Positions 7,944 to 15,180 of a DNA stretch of 27,470 nt are shown here, one piece after another. The notes beneath the pieces are model-generated. The model searched no databases, was not told the origin of the DNA, and saw only the letters and a list, made by a program, of their open reading frames with translations. The position numbers and the translations under genes were made by a program. The DNA comes from JAGUXG01 sp043798435. GTDB lineage: Bacteria > UBA9089 > UBA9088 > JAGUXG01. The first letter of the stretch is position 1. Each line of letters begins with the position of its first letter. Location of the stretch: the NCBI GenBank assembly GCA_043798435.1, contig JAZDOR010000151.1:1-27470 (forward strand), given 5' to 3'.

Positions 7944-8675
7944 ATGCTAATTATACCAGCAATAGATATTCGTGAGGGTAAGGTAGTCAGGCTCAAGAAG
8001 GGTGAGTTTTCTGAGCAAACAACCTACCTTGAAGAGCCTGTATCTGTTGCCTTAAAATGGCAAGAACTGGGCGCCAAAATGATTCATGTAGTTGACTTAG
8101 ATGGAGCATTCTTCGGTCAGCCTGGAAATTTAGATGTGATAGAGGAGATATGTAATAATGTCAGCATTCCCATTCAGATGGGAGGAGGATTACGAAACCT
8201 TGAGTTGATTAAAGAGGTGATGGATTTTGGGGTCAGCAGGGTTGTTCTTGGAAGCGTGGCTATTATCAAACCAGAGATATTAGAAGAGGCTCTATTTAGA
8301 TTTTCCGCAAAAAGGGTAGTTGTTGGCCTTGATATCAAAGAGGGAAAAATTGCTATCTCTGGTTGGCAGAAGGTTTCCGATCATAAGGTAGATGAATTCA
8401 TAATAGGCTTACGAAAGATTGGTCTTGGCGAGATAATTGTCACAGATATTGAGACTGATGGGATGCTTTCTGGACCAAACATTCCTCTTTTGGAAGAGCT
8501 TGGAAAGAAGACAATGGGTTTACGGATAATTGCCTCAGGTGGCGTATCCTGTTTGCCAGATATTATTTCCTTAAAAAAGCTTGCTGAATATGGGGTTTAT
8601 GGTGTCATTATCGGAAAGTCGCTTTATGACGGAAAGATAACCCTGAAGGATGCATTAGAGGTGGCTAAGTGGTAG
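7944..8675 (+). CDS. hisA: Phosphoribosylformimino-AICAR-phosphate isomerase HisA
   Basis: A 243-residue (beta/alpha)8 barrel that isomerises ProFAR to PRFAR, the step just before HisH/HisF. It shows the expected catalytic aspartates in MLIIPAIDIR (Asp8) and VVVGLDIK (Asp130), plus VVDLDGAFFG, the phosphate-binding motifs QMGGGLRN and VVLGS, TDIETDGMLSGPN and IIASGGV. Length is full. TrpF activity (the bifunctional PriA type) cannot be excluded from sequence alone. It is the last gene of this run; the next gene, aroA, converges on it across a fold-back repeat that could act as a shared terminator. Confidence 0.95.
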   Translation: MLIIPAIDIREGKVVRLKKGEFSEQTTYLEEPVSVALKWQELGAKMIHVVDLDGAFFGQPGNLDVIEEICNNVSIPIQMGGGLRNLELIKEVMDFGVSRVVLGSVAIIKPEILEEALFRFSAKRVVVGLDIKEGKIAISGWQKVSDHKVDEFIIGLRKIGLGEIIVTDIETDGMLSGPNIPLLEELGKKTMGLRIIASGGVSCLPDIISLKKLAEYGVYGVIIGKSLYDGKITLKDALEVAKW

Positions 8676-8676
8676 A

Positions 8677-8765
8677 GTAAGCATTCAGGTATCAGTTGTC
8701 AGCTTTCAGCCTGAGTCCTTCCCTCATATTTACTGACTGCTGATAGCTGACTGCTGAACGCTTAC
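8677..8765. repeat. Fold-back heptamer array between hisA and aroA
   Basis: An 89-nt tract with an unbroken 7-bp phase: GTAAGCA, TTCAGGT, ATCAGTT, GTCAGCT and TTCAGCC form the left arm, and CTGACTG, CTGATAG, CTGACTG, CTGAACG, CTTAC form the right arm, which is the imperfect reverse complement. It lies between convergent genes and may work as a bidirectional terminator. The same family recurs at 11224-11362. Confidence 0.85.
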
Positions 8766-8780
8766 TATTTCGTTCTATGT

Positions 8781-10094
8781 TTAGATGAATAACGAGAGGC
8801 TCTGAGGAAAGTCTGGAAAGGAGATATTGACACACTCTGGGTTTGTTACCTTGATATCAGGAACAACAAGTGCTAAGACTGAGAAAGCCATAGCTATTCT
8901 GTGGTCGTTGTAGGATGAGACCTCTGCCCCTTTAAGTTTTGCACCTCCTTCAATCACCATTCCATCTGGAAGCTCCTCTATGTTTGCTTCAAGCTTCCTG
9001 AGCTCATTAACCATAGCCTTTATCCTGTCAGTCTCCTTTACCCGAAGCTCCTCTGCACCCCGTATCACTGTTCTGCCATTAGCAAAGAGAGCTGCAATAG
9101 CTAAAATTGGAATCTCATCAATCATCAGAGGGACTATCTCAGGAGAAAGCTCAATCCCTGAAAGGTGGCCACCCTTAGTAATAATATCAGCAACAGGCTC
9201 TCCAAACTCACACCTTTCATTCTTTATCTCAATCTCTGCACCCATTTTCCTGAGCACATCTAATAAACCTGTCCTTGTCGGGTTTATCCCTACATTAGCA
9301 ATCTCAACCGGTTTTCCTGTAATAATAGAGGCGACAATGAAGAATGCTGCTGAGGAGAAGTCCCCTGGAATAGTTATAGTCTCTCCTCCCAAGAGTTCAA
9401 CATGACCCTCAACCTCTGTCTTTGACTCCTTCTTTCTTATAGGTGCACCAAGGACAGTTATAGTCTCTTCTCCCAAAAGTTCAACAGTCCCCTTAATCTC
9501 TGTTTTTAGCCCCTCCTTTTTTATAGGTGCACCGAGGGCGAGAAGCATTCTTTCTGTATGGTCGCGGCAGATACCAGGCTCTACCACAGTTGTCTTCCCG
9601 TTTGCAAATAGCCCTGCCAAAAGGATAGCAGACTTTATCTGAGCACTGGGGACAGGAAGTTCGTAGGAAATAGGAGAGAGGCTTCCTCCAATAACGGTTA
9701 CAGGGGAATGACCTCCATCAGTGGCTATCCTTGCTCCCATTTCTCTGAGAGGTTTTGCCACCCTCTCCATAGGCCTTTTACTCAGAGAGGTATCGCCTGT
9801 TAAGGTTGTTTTGAAGGTAGCCCCTGAGAGCAGTCCCATCAAAAGCCGCATCGTTGTCCCTGAATTTCCGCAGTAAAGTGGTGCTTTAGCTTCCTTTAGC
9901 CCTTCTCCTTTAATAAGGATATCTCCATTACACTCTTCTATCAATATACCAAGCTCTTTCAGGCAGGACAGGGTTGACAGGGTATCCTCTGCCCTAAGAT
10001 AGTTCTGTATCCTCAGCCCCTTTTTGCAGATAGCACCAATGATTGCCGCCCTATGGGATATTGATTTGTCTGCTGGAACGGTTATCTTTATCAT
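8781..10094 (-). CDS. aroA: EPSP synthase AroA with an internal 28-residue tandem duplication
   Basis: A 437-residue 5-enolpyruvylshikimate-3-phosphate synthase (shikimate pathway: shikimate-3-phosphate + PEP to EPSP). Motifs: ADKSISHRA (start), YCGNSGTTMRLL, TGDTSLSKRPMERV, PSAQIKSA, RDHTERML, PGDFSSAAFF, NPTRTG, KETDRI and SSYNDHRIAMAF. RDHTE, SAQIK and NPTR fit class II enzymes, while the glycine of GNSGTT is unchanged. Odd: residues 187-214 (LGAPIKKEGLKTEIKG...) are repeated as 215-242 just before the conserved PGDFSSA, an 84-bp duplication (9453-9536 and 9369-9452) that keeps the frame. All catalytic segments remain. Its ATG overlaps the stop of the lptA-like gene by ATGA, so the two are translationally coupled. 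Confidence 0.95.
   Translation of the reverse strand: MIKITVPADKSISHRAAIIGAICKKGLRIQNYLRAEDTLSTLSCLKELGILIEECNGDILIKGEGLKEAKAPLYCGNSGTTMRLLMGLLSGATFKTTLTGDTSLSKRPMERVAKPLREMGARIATDGGHSPVTVIGGSLSPISYELPVPSAQIKSAILLAGLFANGKTTVVEPGICRDHTERMLLALGAPIKKEGLKTEIKGTVELLGEETITVLGAPIRKKESKTEVEGHVELLGGETITIPGDFSSAAFFIVASIITGKPVEIANVGINPTRTGLLDVLRKMGAEIEIKNERCEFGEPVADIITKGGHLSGIELSPEIVPLMIDEIPILAIAALFANGRTVIRGAEELRVKETDRIKAMVNELRKLEANIEELPDGMVIEGGAKLKGAEVSSYNDHRIAMAFSVLALVVPDIKVTNPECVNISFPDFPQSLSLFI
9369..9536 (-). repeat. 84-bp in-frame tandem duplication within aroA
   Basis: Two adjacent 84-bp units (9453-9536 first in the gene, 9369-9452 second) encode LGAPIKKEGLKTEIKG-type and LGAPIRKKESKTEVEG-type copies. 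They have diverged at many positions, so the event is not recent and both copies have stayed open. Confidence 0.85.
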
Positions 10095-10723
10095 TTTTTC
10101 CCAAATATAATCCAGCCCGCAACCTCACCCTTAAACTGAATTCTGTCTTCATCCATAAAGTAAAGGATAGAGCTGGCGGTAAATGTGCCAGTAGAGTCAA
10201 TAGCCTTGCAACTGCCTGTAAAAGTAACTATATTTTTTTCTCCGTCATACCTGGCAGAGTCTGCCCAGATCTTCCTTCCTGAAAACTCAACCTCAACATC
10301 CTTTTCTGCAGATGCCCTTTTCTCTTTCAAGAATGCCTCTATCTTTTTTGCCTTTATCCTTGCATCCCTTCCTTTATCTAAAACCGAAACGCCTTCAGAA
10401 GCAATCAAAACCTTTGGGTTATTCATCTCACCCGTGAGCTTGACCAAGGGTGACTTCAATGTGATTGAACCCTTTACTAAACAGACATTTCCCTCTAAAT
10501 ACAAAACCCCTTCTTGCTTCTTATAGGAAGCAGAATCTGCCTTCACTGTCATCTGTTCAGAGTAGAGAGGCTGAACCGAAAATATAACTGCAAATATAGT
10601 CAATATTAGACATAACACCCACATCTTTATATAAGAAGCAGAATCTGCCTTCACTGTCATCTGCTCAGAGTAGAGAGGCTGAACTGAAAAGACTGCCAAG
10701 ATGAATACTATGGTTAATCGCAT
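10091..10723 (-). CDS. LptA/OstA-like periplasmic protein with duplicated signal peptide
   Basis: A 210-residue protein whose mature part has the repeated beta-strand pattern of the LptA/OstA (OstA-like N) family: MTVKADSASYKKQEGVLYLEGNV, then GSITLKSPLVKL, EFSGRKIWADSARYDGEKN and VTFTGSCKAID. LptA bridges LPS across the periplasm. The N-terminus is doubled: FSVQPLYSEQMTVKADSASY occurs at residues 12-31 and again at 48-67, each preceded by a hydrophobic stretch, from a 108-bp tandem duplication (10616-10723 and 10508-10615). Met34 (10624) could be an alternative start, giving one complete signal peptide; no Shine-Dalgarno favours either. The stop overlaps the aroA start. A TATAAA box (10730-10735) sits 6 nt before the ATG, but without a good -35. 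Confidence 0.8.
   Translation of the reverse strand: MRLTIVFILAVFSVQPLYSEQMTVKADSASYIKMWVLCLILTIFAVIFSVQPLYSEQMTVKADSASYKKQEGVLYLEGNVCLVKGSITLKSPLVKLTGEMNNPKVLIASEGVSVLDKGRDARIKAKKIEAFLKEKRASAEKDVEVEFSGRKIWADSARYDGEKNIVTFTGSCKAIDSTGTFTASSILYFMDEDRIQFKGEVAGWIIFGKK
10508..10723 (-). repeat. 108-bp tandem duplication of signal-peptide region
   Basis: Two units offset by exactly 108 bp. A block of ~58 bp (about 10527-10582 and 10635-10690) is nearly identical, while the sequence encoding the hydrophobic cores has diverged. Both copies also have a TATATAAA-like box shortly before an ATG. Confidence 0.85.
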
Positions 10724-10822
10724 AAATTTTTTATATAGGAATTTCCTTTTTGAAAATCTGTGAAATCTGTGGATTTTTGCCTCTTAATTTATTACAATAA
10801 GCTGTAACCTAAAACATAGAAC

Positions 10823-11221
10823 TTAGAACATAGAACTTTTTCTATCAAGCCAGGTTTGAAGGATAATCTGGGCAGCAAGTTTGTCAATAACCCCTCTATG
10901 CTTTTTGCCGCTTCCCAATACTCTCTCTACCTGCTTTGTAGATAACCTCTCATCAAGGGTAGCAATGGGAATATCCAGCTTTTCTTTCAGTTTACCAATA
11001 AAAGCCAAAACATCCTCTGCTTGTGTTCCTGTCTGGCCATCCATCTTAAGGGGCAGCCCACAGACAATCTTTGCTACTTGATACTCCAAAGAAAGCTCAG
11101 CTATCTTTTCTATTGCTCTTTCTCTTTCCACCACAAGAAGGGGAAAAGCAAGCATTTCGTCTGGGTCTGATATAGCCACCCCGATCCTCTTTGTCCCAAC
11201 ATCAAGCCCAAGTATTCTCAT
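10823..11221 (-). CDS. ruvX: RuvX/YqgF, RNase H-fold nuclease
   Basis: A 132-residue member of the YqgF/RuvX family (pre-16S rRNA 5' processing nuclease, formerly called putative Holliday junction resolvase). Motifs: MRILGLDVGTKRIGVAISD with Asp7, CGLPLKMDGQTG, TLDERLST (Asp90/Glu91) and VIDKLAAQIILQ with Asp113. This is the expected acidic set and a normal length. The start is fixed by the conserved MRILGLDVG; no Shine-Dalgarno is seen. A heptamer fold-back lies directly upstream and about 100 bases separate it from the lptA-like gene. Confidence 0.92.
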   Translation of the reverse strand: MRILGLDVGTKRIGVAISDPDEMLAFPLLVVERERAIEKIAELSLEYQVAKIVCGLPLKMDGQTGTQAEDVLAFIGKLKEKLDIPIATLDERLSTKQVERVLGSGKKHRGVIDKLAAQIILQTWLDRKSSMF

Positions 11222-11223
11222 TT

Positions 11224-11362
11224 GTAAGCGTTCAGGTGTCAGCTATCAGCATTCAGCCAAAACCAGGAAAATTGAGGGGAAAGTAAACTCCACAATTGGA
11301 CACCTTCTTCATTTTGTGGTCTAATCCCTTTAGAAACTGATAGCCGATGGCTGATGGCTTAC
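11224..11362. repeat. Fold-back heptamer repeat upstream of ruvX
   Basis: Left arm 11224-11258 (GTAAGCG, TTCAGGT, GTCAGCT, ATCAGCA, TTCAGCC) and right arm about 11334-11362 (CTGATAG, CCGATGG, CTGATGG, CTTAC), separated by ~75 bases of ordinary sequence. It is the same family as the array at 8677-8765. Confidence 0.8.
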
Positions 11363-11370
11363 TCTCATTT

Positions 11371-11477
11371 CAGGCTCCAGGTATTCTATTGACCTGACAC
11401 CTTCTTCAATAGGTTTCAGGCATCAGGTATCAGGCTCCAGGTATTCTATTGACCTGATACCTGACACCTGACACCTT
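11371..11477. repeat. CAGGTAT heptamer fold-back array, two copies
   Basis: Heptamers of the type CAGGTAT/CAGGCTC run into a TCTATTGA loop and then complementary CCTGACA/CCTGATA heptamers. The unit occurs twice, 58 bp apart (11371-11404 and 11429-11477). It lies just beyond the topA stop, where it could form a terminator. Confidence 0.8.
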
Positions 11478-11481
11478 CCTT

Positions 11482-13689
11482 TCACTCCTTTTCCTTCGTA
11501 TAGTTACAATCCACACAAAAGATTCTCTCCTTATACTTAATCAGGTTTTTTGCACAGTGAGGGCAGGTCTCCTCTAAAAACTCACCCCTGGTGGTGTAGT
11601 CGCAGGTAGGGTACTTACTGCAACCATAGAAACTACCCCTCTTTGAGTTTCTAAAGATTAAAATCCCCTCTTTGCACCTTGGGCAGGGAATCTTTAGTAT
11701 AGGCTCTGTATATTTGCATTTTGGATAGCCTTTGCAGGCAAGAAACCTGCCTGTCCTCCCTGTTCTGATGACAAGCATAGAGCTACATTTTGGACAAATC
11801 TTATCGGTCTCTTCTGGCGGCGCTCTTTTCTCCCCTTCTAACGGCCTTGTATTCCTGCACTTGGGAAAGTTTGGGCAGGCAAGAAACTCCCCAAACCTGC
11901 CTGGTTTCACCACCATATTTGCTCCACACTTATCACAGATTATATCTGTAGGCTTCTCTTGTTCTTTCTTGATATTCCGCATCTTTACCTTTGCCTCTAA
12001 AAGTGAATTGGAGAAGGGTCCCCAGAATTGGTCTAATATCTTAAGCCACTCCACCTCTCCCTCCTCTATCTTATCAAGGTCTTCTTCCATCCTTGCTGTA
12101 AACTTCACCTCAAATAGCTCTGAAAAGCTCTCTGAAAGTAGCCCCCAGACAGTCTTACCAAGCTCTGTTGGCTTAATTTTTCCCTCCTCTTTCTCCACAT
12201 ACGAGCGGTTAAAGATTACAGAGACAATAGCCGCATAAGTTGATGGCCTGCCTATGCCGTTCTCTTCCAGACACTTTATCAATGTGCCTTCTGTATATCT
12301 TGGTGGTGGTTGGGTGAAGTTTTGTTTCGGAGAAAGCTCTTTTAAGTTCAAAATATCCTTTTCCAAAAGTACTGGAATAACCTTATCCTTCTCTAAATCA
12401 TACTCCCAGACCCTGAGGTATCCATCAAAAAGGAGTGTAGAGCCACCTCCAGAGAATGTATAATCTCCACAAGCTATCTCCACATCTGTCGCCTCTATCT
12501 TTGCATCTGCCATTTGTGAGGAGACAAACCTTTTGAAGATAAGGTTATAGAGCTTAAATTGGTCGGAAGTAAGATGGCTCTTTATCCCTTCAGGATTCCT
12601 GTCGCAAGATGTGGGTCGGATTGCTTCATGGGCATCTTGAGCCTTGCTCTTATTGGTAAATACCCGTGGTCTCTCTGAAAGATATTGTGCAGAAAACCCC
12701 TTTTCAATCCATCTTCTTGTTTCAGCCACAGCCTCATCAGAGCATCTTACTGAATCTGTCCTCATATAGGTGATTAAGCCAACAGGGCCCTCACCAACAT
12801 CTATTCCTTCATAGAGCTGTTGGGCAACAGACATTGTCTTCTTGGAGGCGAATCCCAATTTGGAGAAAGCCTCCTGCTGGAGTTTTGAGGTGATGAATGG
12901 CGAAGAAGGGCTTCTTTTCTTCAGTTTTTTCGTAACCTTTTGCACCACAAAATCCTTGCCTGAAAGCTCAGAAAGAATAGCATCAGCCTCTTCTTTATTC
13001 TGTATCTTTATCTTCTTCCCATTCTTTTCTGTAAGCTTTGCGGAAAGTTCTTTGCCATTTTTTGAGAGTAAAGCGGTAATTGTCCAATACTCCTCAGGAA
13101 CAAACGCCTCTATCTCAAGCTCCCGCTCTACTATTATCCTGAGTGCCACGCTTTGAACCCTTCCAGCAGATAGCCCTTTTTGCACATTCTTTCCTAAGAG
13201 GGGTGAGACCTTATAGCCAACAAGCCTATCTAAGAGCCTCCTTGCCTGCTGGGCATCTACCTTTTTTGTGTCAATCTCTGTGGGATGAGAGAGAGCCTCC
13301 TCAATCTTCTCCTTGGTTATTTCGTGAAAGAGGAGTCTGGACATCTTCTTTTTTCCAAGCTCCATAGCTATATGCCAGCATATTGCCTCTCCCTCCCTGT
13401 CTGAGTCTGCGGCTAAGAATATGGTCTCTGTCTGGTTTGCCGCCAGTTTTAAGCCTGGCAATATCTTCTTTCCCTTTTCAGTGACGACATACTTTGGCTT
13501 AAAAGAGTTTTCAACATCTACCCCCAGCTCCTTTTCTGGCAGGTCCCTGATATGACCCATAGAGGCCATCACCTTAAACCTGCTGCCAAAATACTTGCTT
13601 ATAGTCTTTGCCTTTGTTGGAGATTCAACGATTATAAGACCCTTCATAGCTTTATCACTTGTTTCATTGATGGATGGATTTTTCTTCAT
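11482..13689 (-). CDS. topA: DNA topoisomerase I TopA
   Basis: A 735-residue type IA topoisomerase that relaxes negative supercoils. Residues 15-130 are the Toprim domain (LIIVESPTKAKT, MGHIRDLP, AADSDREGE with Asp95, Asp97, Glu99). The catalytic Tyr308 lies in GLITYMRTDS. The C-terminus (~584-735) holds three C4 zinc ribbons (CDKCGANMVV, CPKCSSMLVI, CPRCKEGILI) and a last short CPHC...CVDC pair. I kept the upstream ATG because a predicted promoter places its -10 box only 7 nt before it. The family consensus starts at Met15 (MKGLIIVESP, 13647), which is the alternative; neither has a clear Shine-Dalgarno. Downstream lies a fold-back heptamer array. Confidence 0.95.
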   Translation of the reverse strand: MKKNPSINETSDKAMKGLIIVESPTKAKTISKYFGSRFKVMASMGHIRDLPEKELGVDVENSFKPKYVVTEKGKKILPGLKLAANQTETIFLAADSDREGEAICWHIAMELGKKKMSRLLFHEITKEKIEEALSHPTEIDTKKVDAQQARRLLDRLVGYKVSPLLGKNVQKGLSAGRVQSVALRIIVERELEIEAFVPEEYWTITALLSKNGKELSAKLTEKNGKKIKIQNKEEADAILSELSGKDFVVQKVTKKLKKRSPSSPFITSKLQQEAFSKLGFASKKTMSVAQQLYEGIDVGEGPVGLITYMRTDSVRCSDEAVAETRRWIEKGFSAQYLSERPRVFTNKSKAQDAHEAIRPTSCDRNPEGIKSHLTSDQFKLYNLIFKRFVSSQMADAKIEATDVEIACGDYTFSGGGSTLLFDGYLRVWEYDLEKDKVIPVLLEKDILNLKELSPKQNFTQPPPRYTEGTLIKCLEENGIGRPSTYAAIVSVIFNRSYVEKEEGKIKPTELGKTVWGLLSESFSELFEVKFTARMEEDLDKIEEGEVEWLKILDQFWGPFSNSLLEAKVKMRNIKKEQEKPTDIICDKCGANMVVKPGRFGEFLACPNFPKCRNTRPLEGEKRAPPEETDKICPKCSSMLVIRTGRTGRFLACKGYPKCKYTEPILKIPCPRCKEGILIFRNSKRGSFYGCSKYPTCDYTTRGEFLEETCPHCAKNLIKYKERIFCVDCNYTKEKE

Positions 13690-13696
13690 GCTTCAG

Positions 13697-13726
13697 ATTA
13701 TAGCTCAAAAGCTCTTTTAGAGTCAA
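13697..13726 (-). promoter_or_regulatory. Predicted sigma-70 promoter of topA
   Basis: On the minus strand, TTGACT (13726-13721), 18 nt, then a perfect TATAAT (13702-13697). A start 7 nt downstream of the -10 would fall at the ATG at 13689, implying a leaderless mRNA, or a ~42-nt leader if Met15 is used. Confidence 0.65.
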
Positions 13727-13773
13727 CCAATACTTGTAAAACCTATAGATAAAAGATTCGGGTGTCAGGGATT

Positions 13774-13864
13774 CATACAAAGCTTGCTTCAAAATGATAA
13801 CAAGGTGGCAAGGATAAGCCGTGACGAAGCCAATTTTAATTAGCGTTTGAATGCGAATTGGTAT
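13774..13864. repeat. Short copy of a modular repeat element
   Basis: A 91-base unit beginning CATACAAAGCTTGCTTC and ending GCGAATTGGTAT. It is followed immediately by a longer relative (13865-14150) sharing its first ~36 bases, the block CCGTGACGAAGCCAA and the block TTAGCGTTTGAA, in the same order. Together with the longer copy it fills the gene-free stretch between topA and the phosphorylase gene. Confidence 0.75.
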
Positions 13865-14150
13865 CATACGAAGCTTGCTTCAAAATGATAACAAGGCTGC
13901 TAAGGAGGAGGCGTGAAAACATACTAAACAGTATGTTGAAGGAACCGTGACGAAGCCAACCTTAGGAAGTGAGTAAAAATAACTTCCATATATTGCGTAG
14001 GATTTTGTTTCGTATTCAAGGCGTGCCAAAGGGCGCATAGCAACGCTATGTAACCTTTGGCATAACGCAGAAGACGGAGCAAAAGACAAGCAAGATGTGG
14101 AAGTTATTTTTACTTACTGACTTAGTTAGCGTTTGAAGGCGACTTCGTAT
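13865..14150. repeat. Long modular palindromic element
   Basis: The ends are inverted (ATACGAAG ... CTTCGTAT). Relative to the 91-base copy it has two insertions. The first is a hairpin, AACATACT-AAAC-AGTATGTT (about 13917-13937). The second is a ~150-base palindrome (13968-14118) with 24-base arms starting AGTGAGTAAAAATAACTTCC, whose centre (14021-14068) forms a second stem, GCCAAAGG...CCTTTGGC, capped by CATAGC-AAC-GCTATG. This may be a MITE, a structured RNA or a terminator of the phosphorylase operon. The element ends on the phosphorylase stop codon. A 69-residue ORF inside it is judged spurious. Confidence 0.75.
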
Positions 14151-14836
14151 TATTCCTCTAAAAGCTTGATGAGAAATGCTTTGAGCTTTTCTATTTTTTG
14201 ATGGGAGTTTTCTTTCATCTCTTCTAATGTTAAGGGCTCATCTATTATTCCATTGCAGTAGTTATCAATTGAACATAGGGAGCCATAAGGTATGTCAAGC
14301 TCCTGGGAAATGGTGGCTTCATCTGCCATAGTCATTCCCACAACATCACCCAAGGTCTTGAGAAATTTTACCTCTGCCTTTGTCTCAAACCGAGGACCCT
14401 TTGTCTGGACATAGACCCCTCCATCTATTGGATTGAGTCCTGCCTTTCTGGCTACATCTATAATTGTTCTTTTGATGCCTCTATCTAACTCTGGAACGAT
14501 ATGAACTATTTTATCATCATAAAATGTCTTTGGAAAGAGGCAGAAATAGTCATCAGGGACAAGAAAATCCTGTGGGGTGATAGCAGTCTTCAGACTGCCT
14601 GTTGAGTTTATTGAGAATATAGCAGTTACGCCAAGCTCCTTTAGACCGGATATATTTGCCGCCTGATTTATCCTGTGTGGCGATATGGTTTTATCTGGAC
14701 CGTGTCTTGGCAAAAATACCCAGGAATCTTTCACAAAGACAATTGCTTTGCCCCTTTCTGTTTCTATCCTTTCCTCTCTGAAATCTGAGAATATTGGAAG
14801 TGCATCTAAAGAAAATCCAGCAATAATAGCCTTCAT
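14150..14836 (-). CDS. MTAP/PNP-family nucleoside phosphorylase
   Basis: A 228-residue trimeric-type purine nucleoside phosphorylase of the MTAP family, cleaving a (methylthio)nucleoside with phosphate. Motifs: FLPRHGPDKTISPH, INSTGSL, GGVYVQTKGPRFETKAEV and VGMTMADEATISQELDIPYG. The base-recognition segment reads SIDNYCNGI (Asn192), which resembles the N-x-x-x-G of 6-oxopurine-specific methylthioinosine phosphorylases more than the TDYD of adenine-specific MTAP, so hypoxanthine- or guanine-type substrates are a fair alternative to methylthioadenosine. The gene is somewhat shorter than typical MTAP (~270). It starts 29 bases after the small secreted-protein gene and may be the last gene of the pilin transcript. 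Confidence 0.87.
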   Translation of the reverse strand: MKAIIAGFSLDALPIFSDFREERIETERGKAIVFVKDSWVFLPRHGPDKTISPHRINQAANISGLKELGVTAIFSINSTGSLKTAITPQDFLVPDDYFCLFPKTFYDDKIVHIVPELDRGIKRTIIDVARKAGLNPIDGGVYVQTKGPRFETKAEVKFLKTLGDVVGMTMADEATISQELDIPYGSLCSIDNYCNGIIDEPLTLEEMKENSHQKIEKLKAFLIKLLEE

Positions 14837-14865
14837 TTTACAAAGTAAATTCCTATACTATCAAG

Positions 14866-15171
14866 TTATGGAATATCAGCAAATTTTTTAAACTCCTTTT
14901 CTGTGATGAGCTTCATCTCACTTCCATCTGGAGCTGGCATCTTTCCATACTTCTGGAGTTTAAGGGCAGCGGTTCTTGGATATGGGACTTTTTGTCCCAG
15001 GGCAGAGGGAGCAGGCTTTATCACCTTTGTTAGCGTCTTTTTACCCTTTTGGGGAAGTATTGTCTCCTTTTTCTTTTTTTCAACAGGCGAAACCCCTTTG
15101 GCACTAACAAAAGATATGCCCAGACCAATAACGAATATCAAACAGACACAGAATCCACACAGTTTTTTCAT
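14866..15171 (-). CDS. Small secreted lysine-rich protein at the pilY2 position
   Basis: A 101-residue protein with a clear signal peptide (MKKLCGFCVCLIFVIGLGIS, cleavage near VSA) and a basic mature part rich in Lys and Pro. It has a strong AGGAGG site 5 bases before the ATG and follows pilY1 by 9 bases, so it is cotranscribed. I do not recognise the family. In Pseudomonas a small gene, pilY2, occupies the same place after pilY1, but I see no sequence basis for equating them. Inference: an exported accessory of the pilus. Confidence 0.75.
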   Translation of the reverse strand: MKKLCGFCVCLIFVIGLGISFVSAKGVSPVEKKKKETILPQKGKKTLTKVIKPAPSALGQKVPYPRTAALKLQKYGKMPAPDGSEMKLITEKEFKKFADIP

Positions 15172-15180
15172 TTTTTCCTC

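Noticed and set aside
7136..8675. Complete histidine operon
   Set aside because: Only hisH and hisA are present; hisF and the other his genes are not in the window.
8980..9405. 141-residue open frame on the plus strand
   Set aside because: Antisense to aroA, which has all expected motifs; serine-rich composition typical of a shadow.
13880..14089. 69-residue open frame in the topA/phosphorylase spacer
   Set aside because: Its sequence is a translation of the palindromic repeat element; no ribosome site, and both arms of the palindrome contribute.
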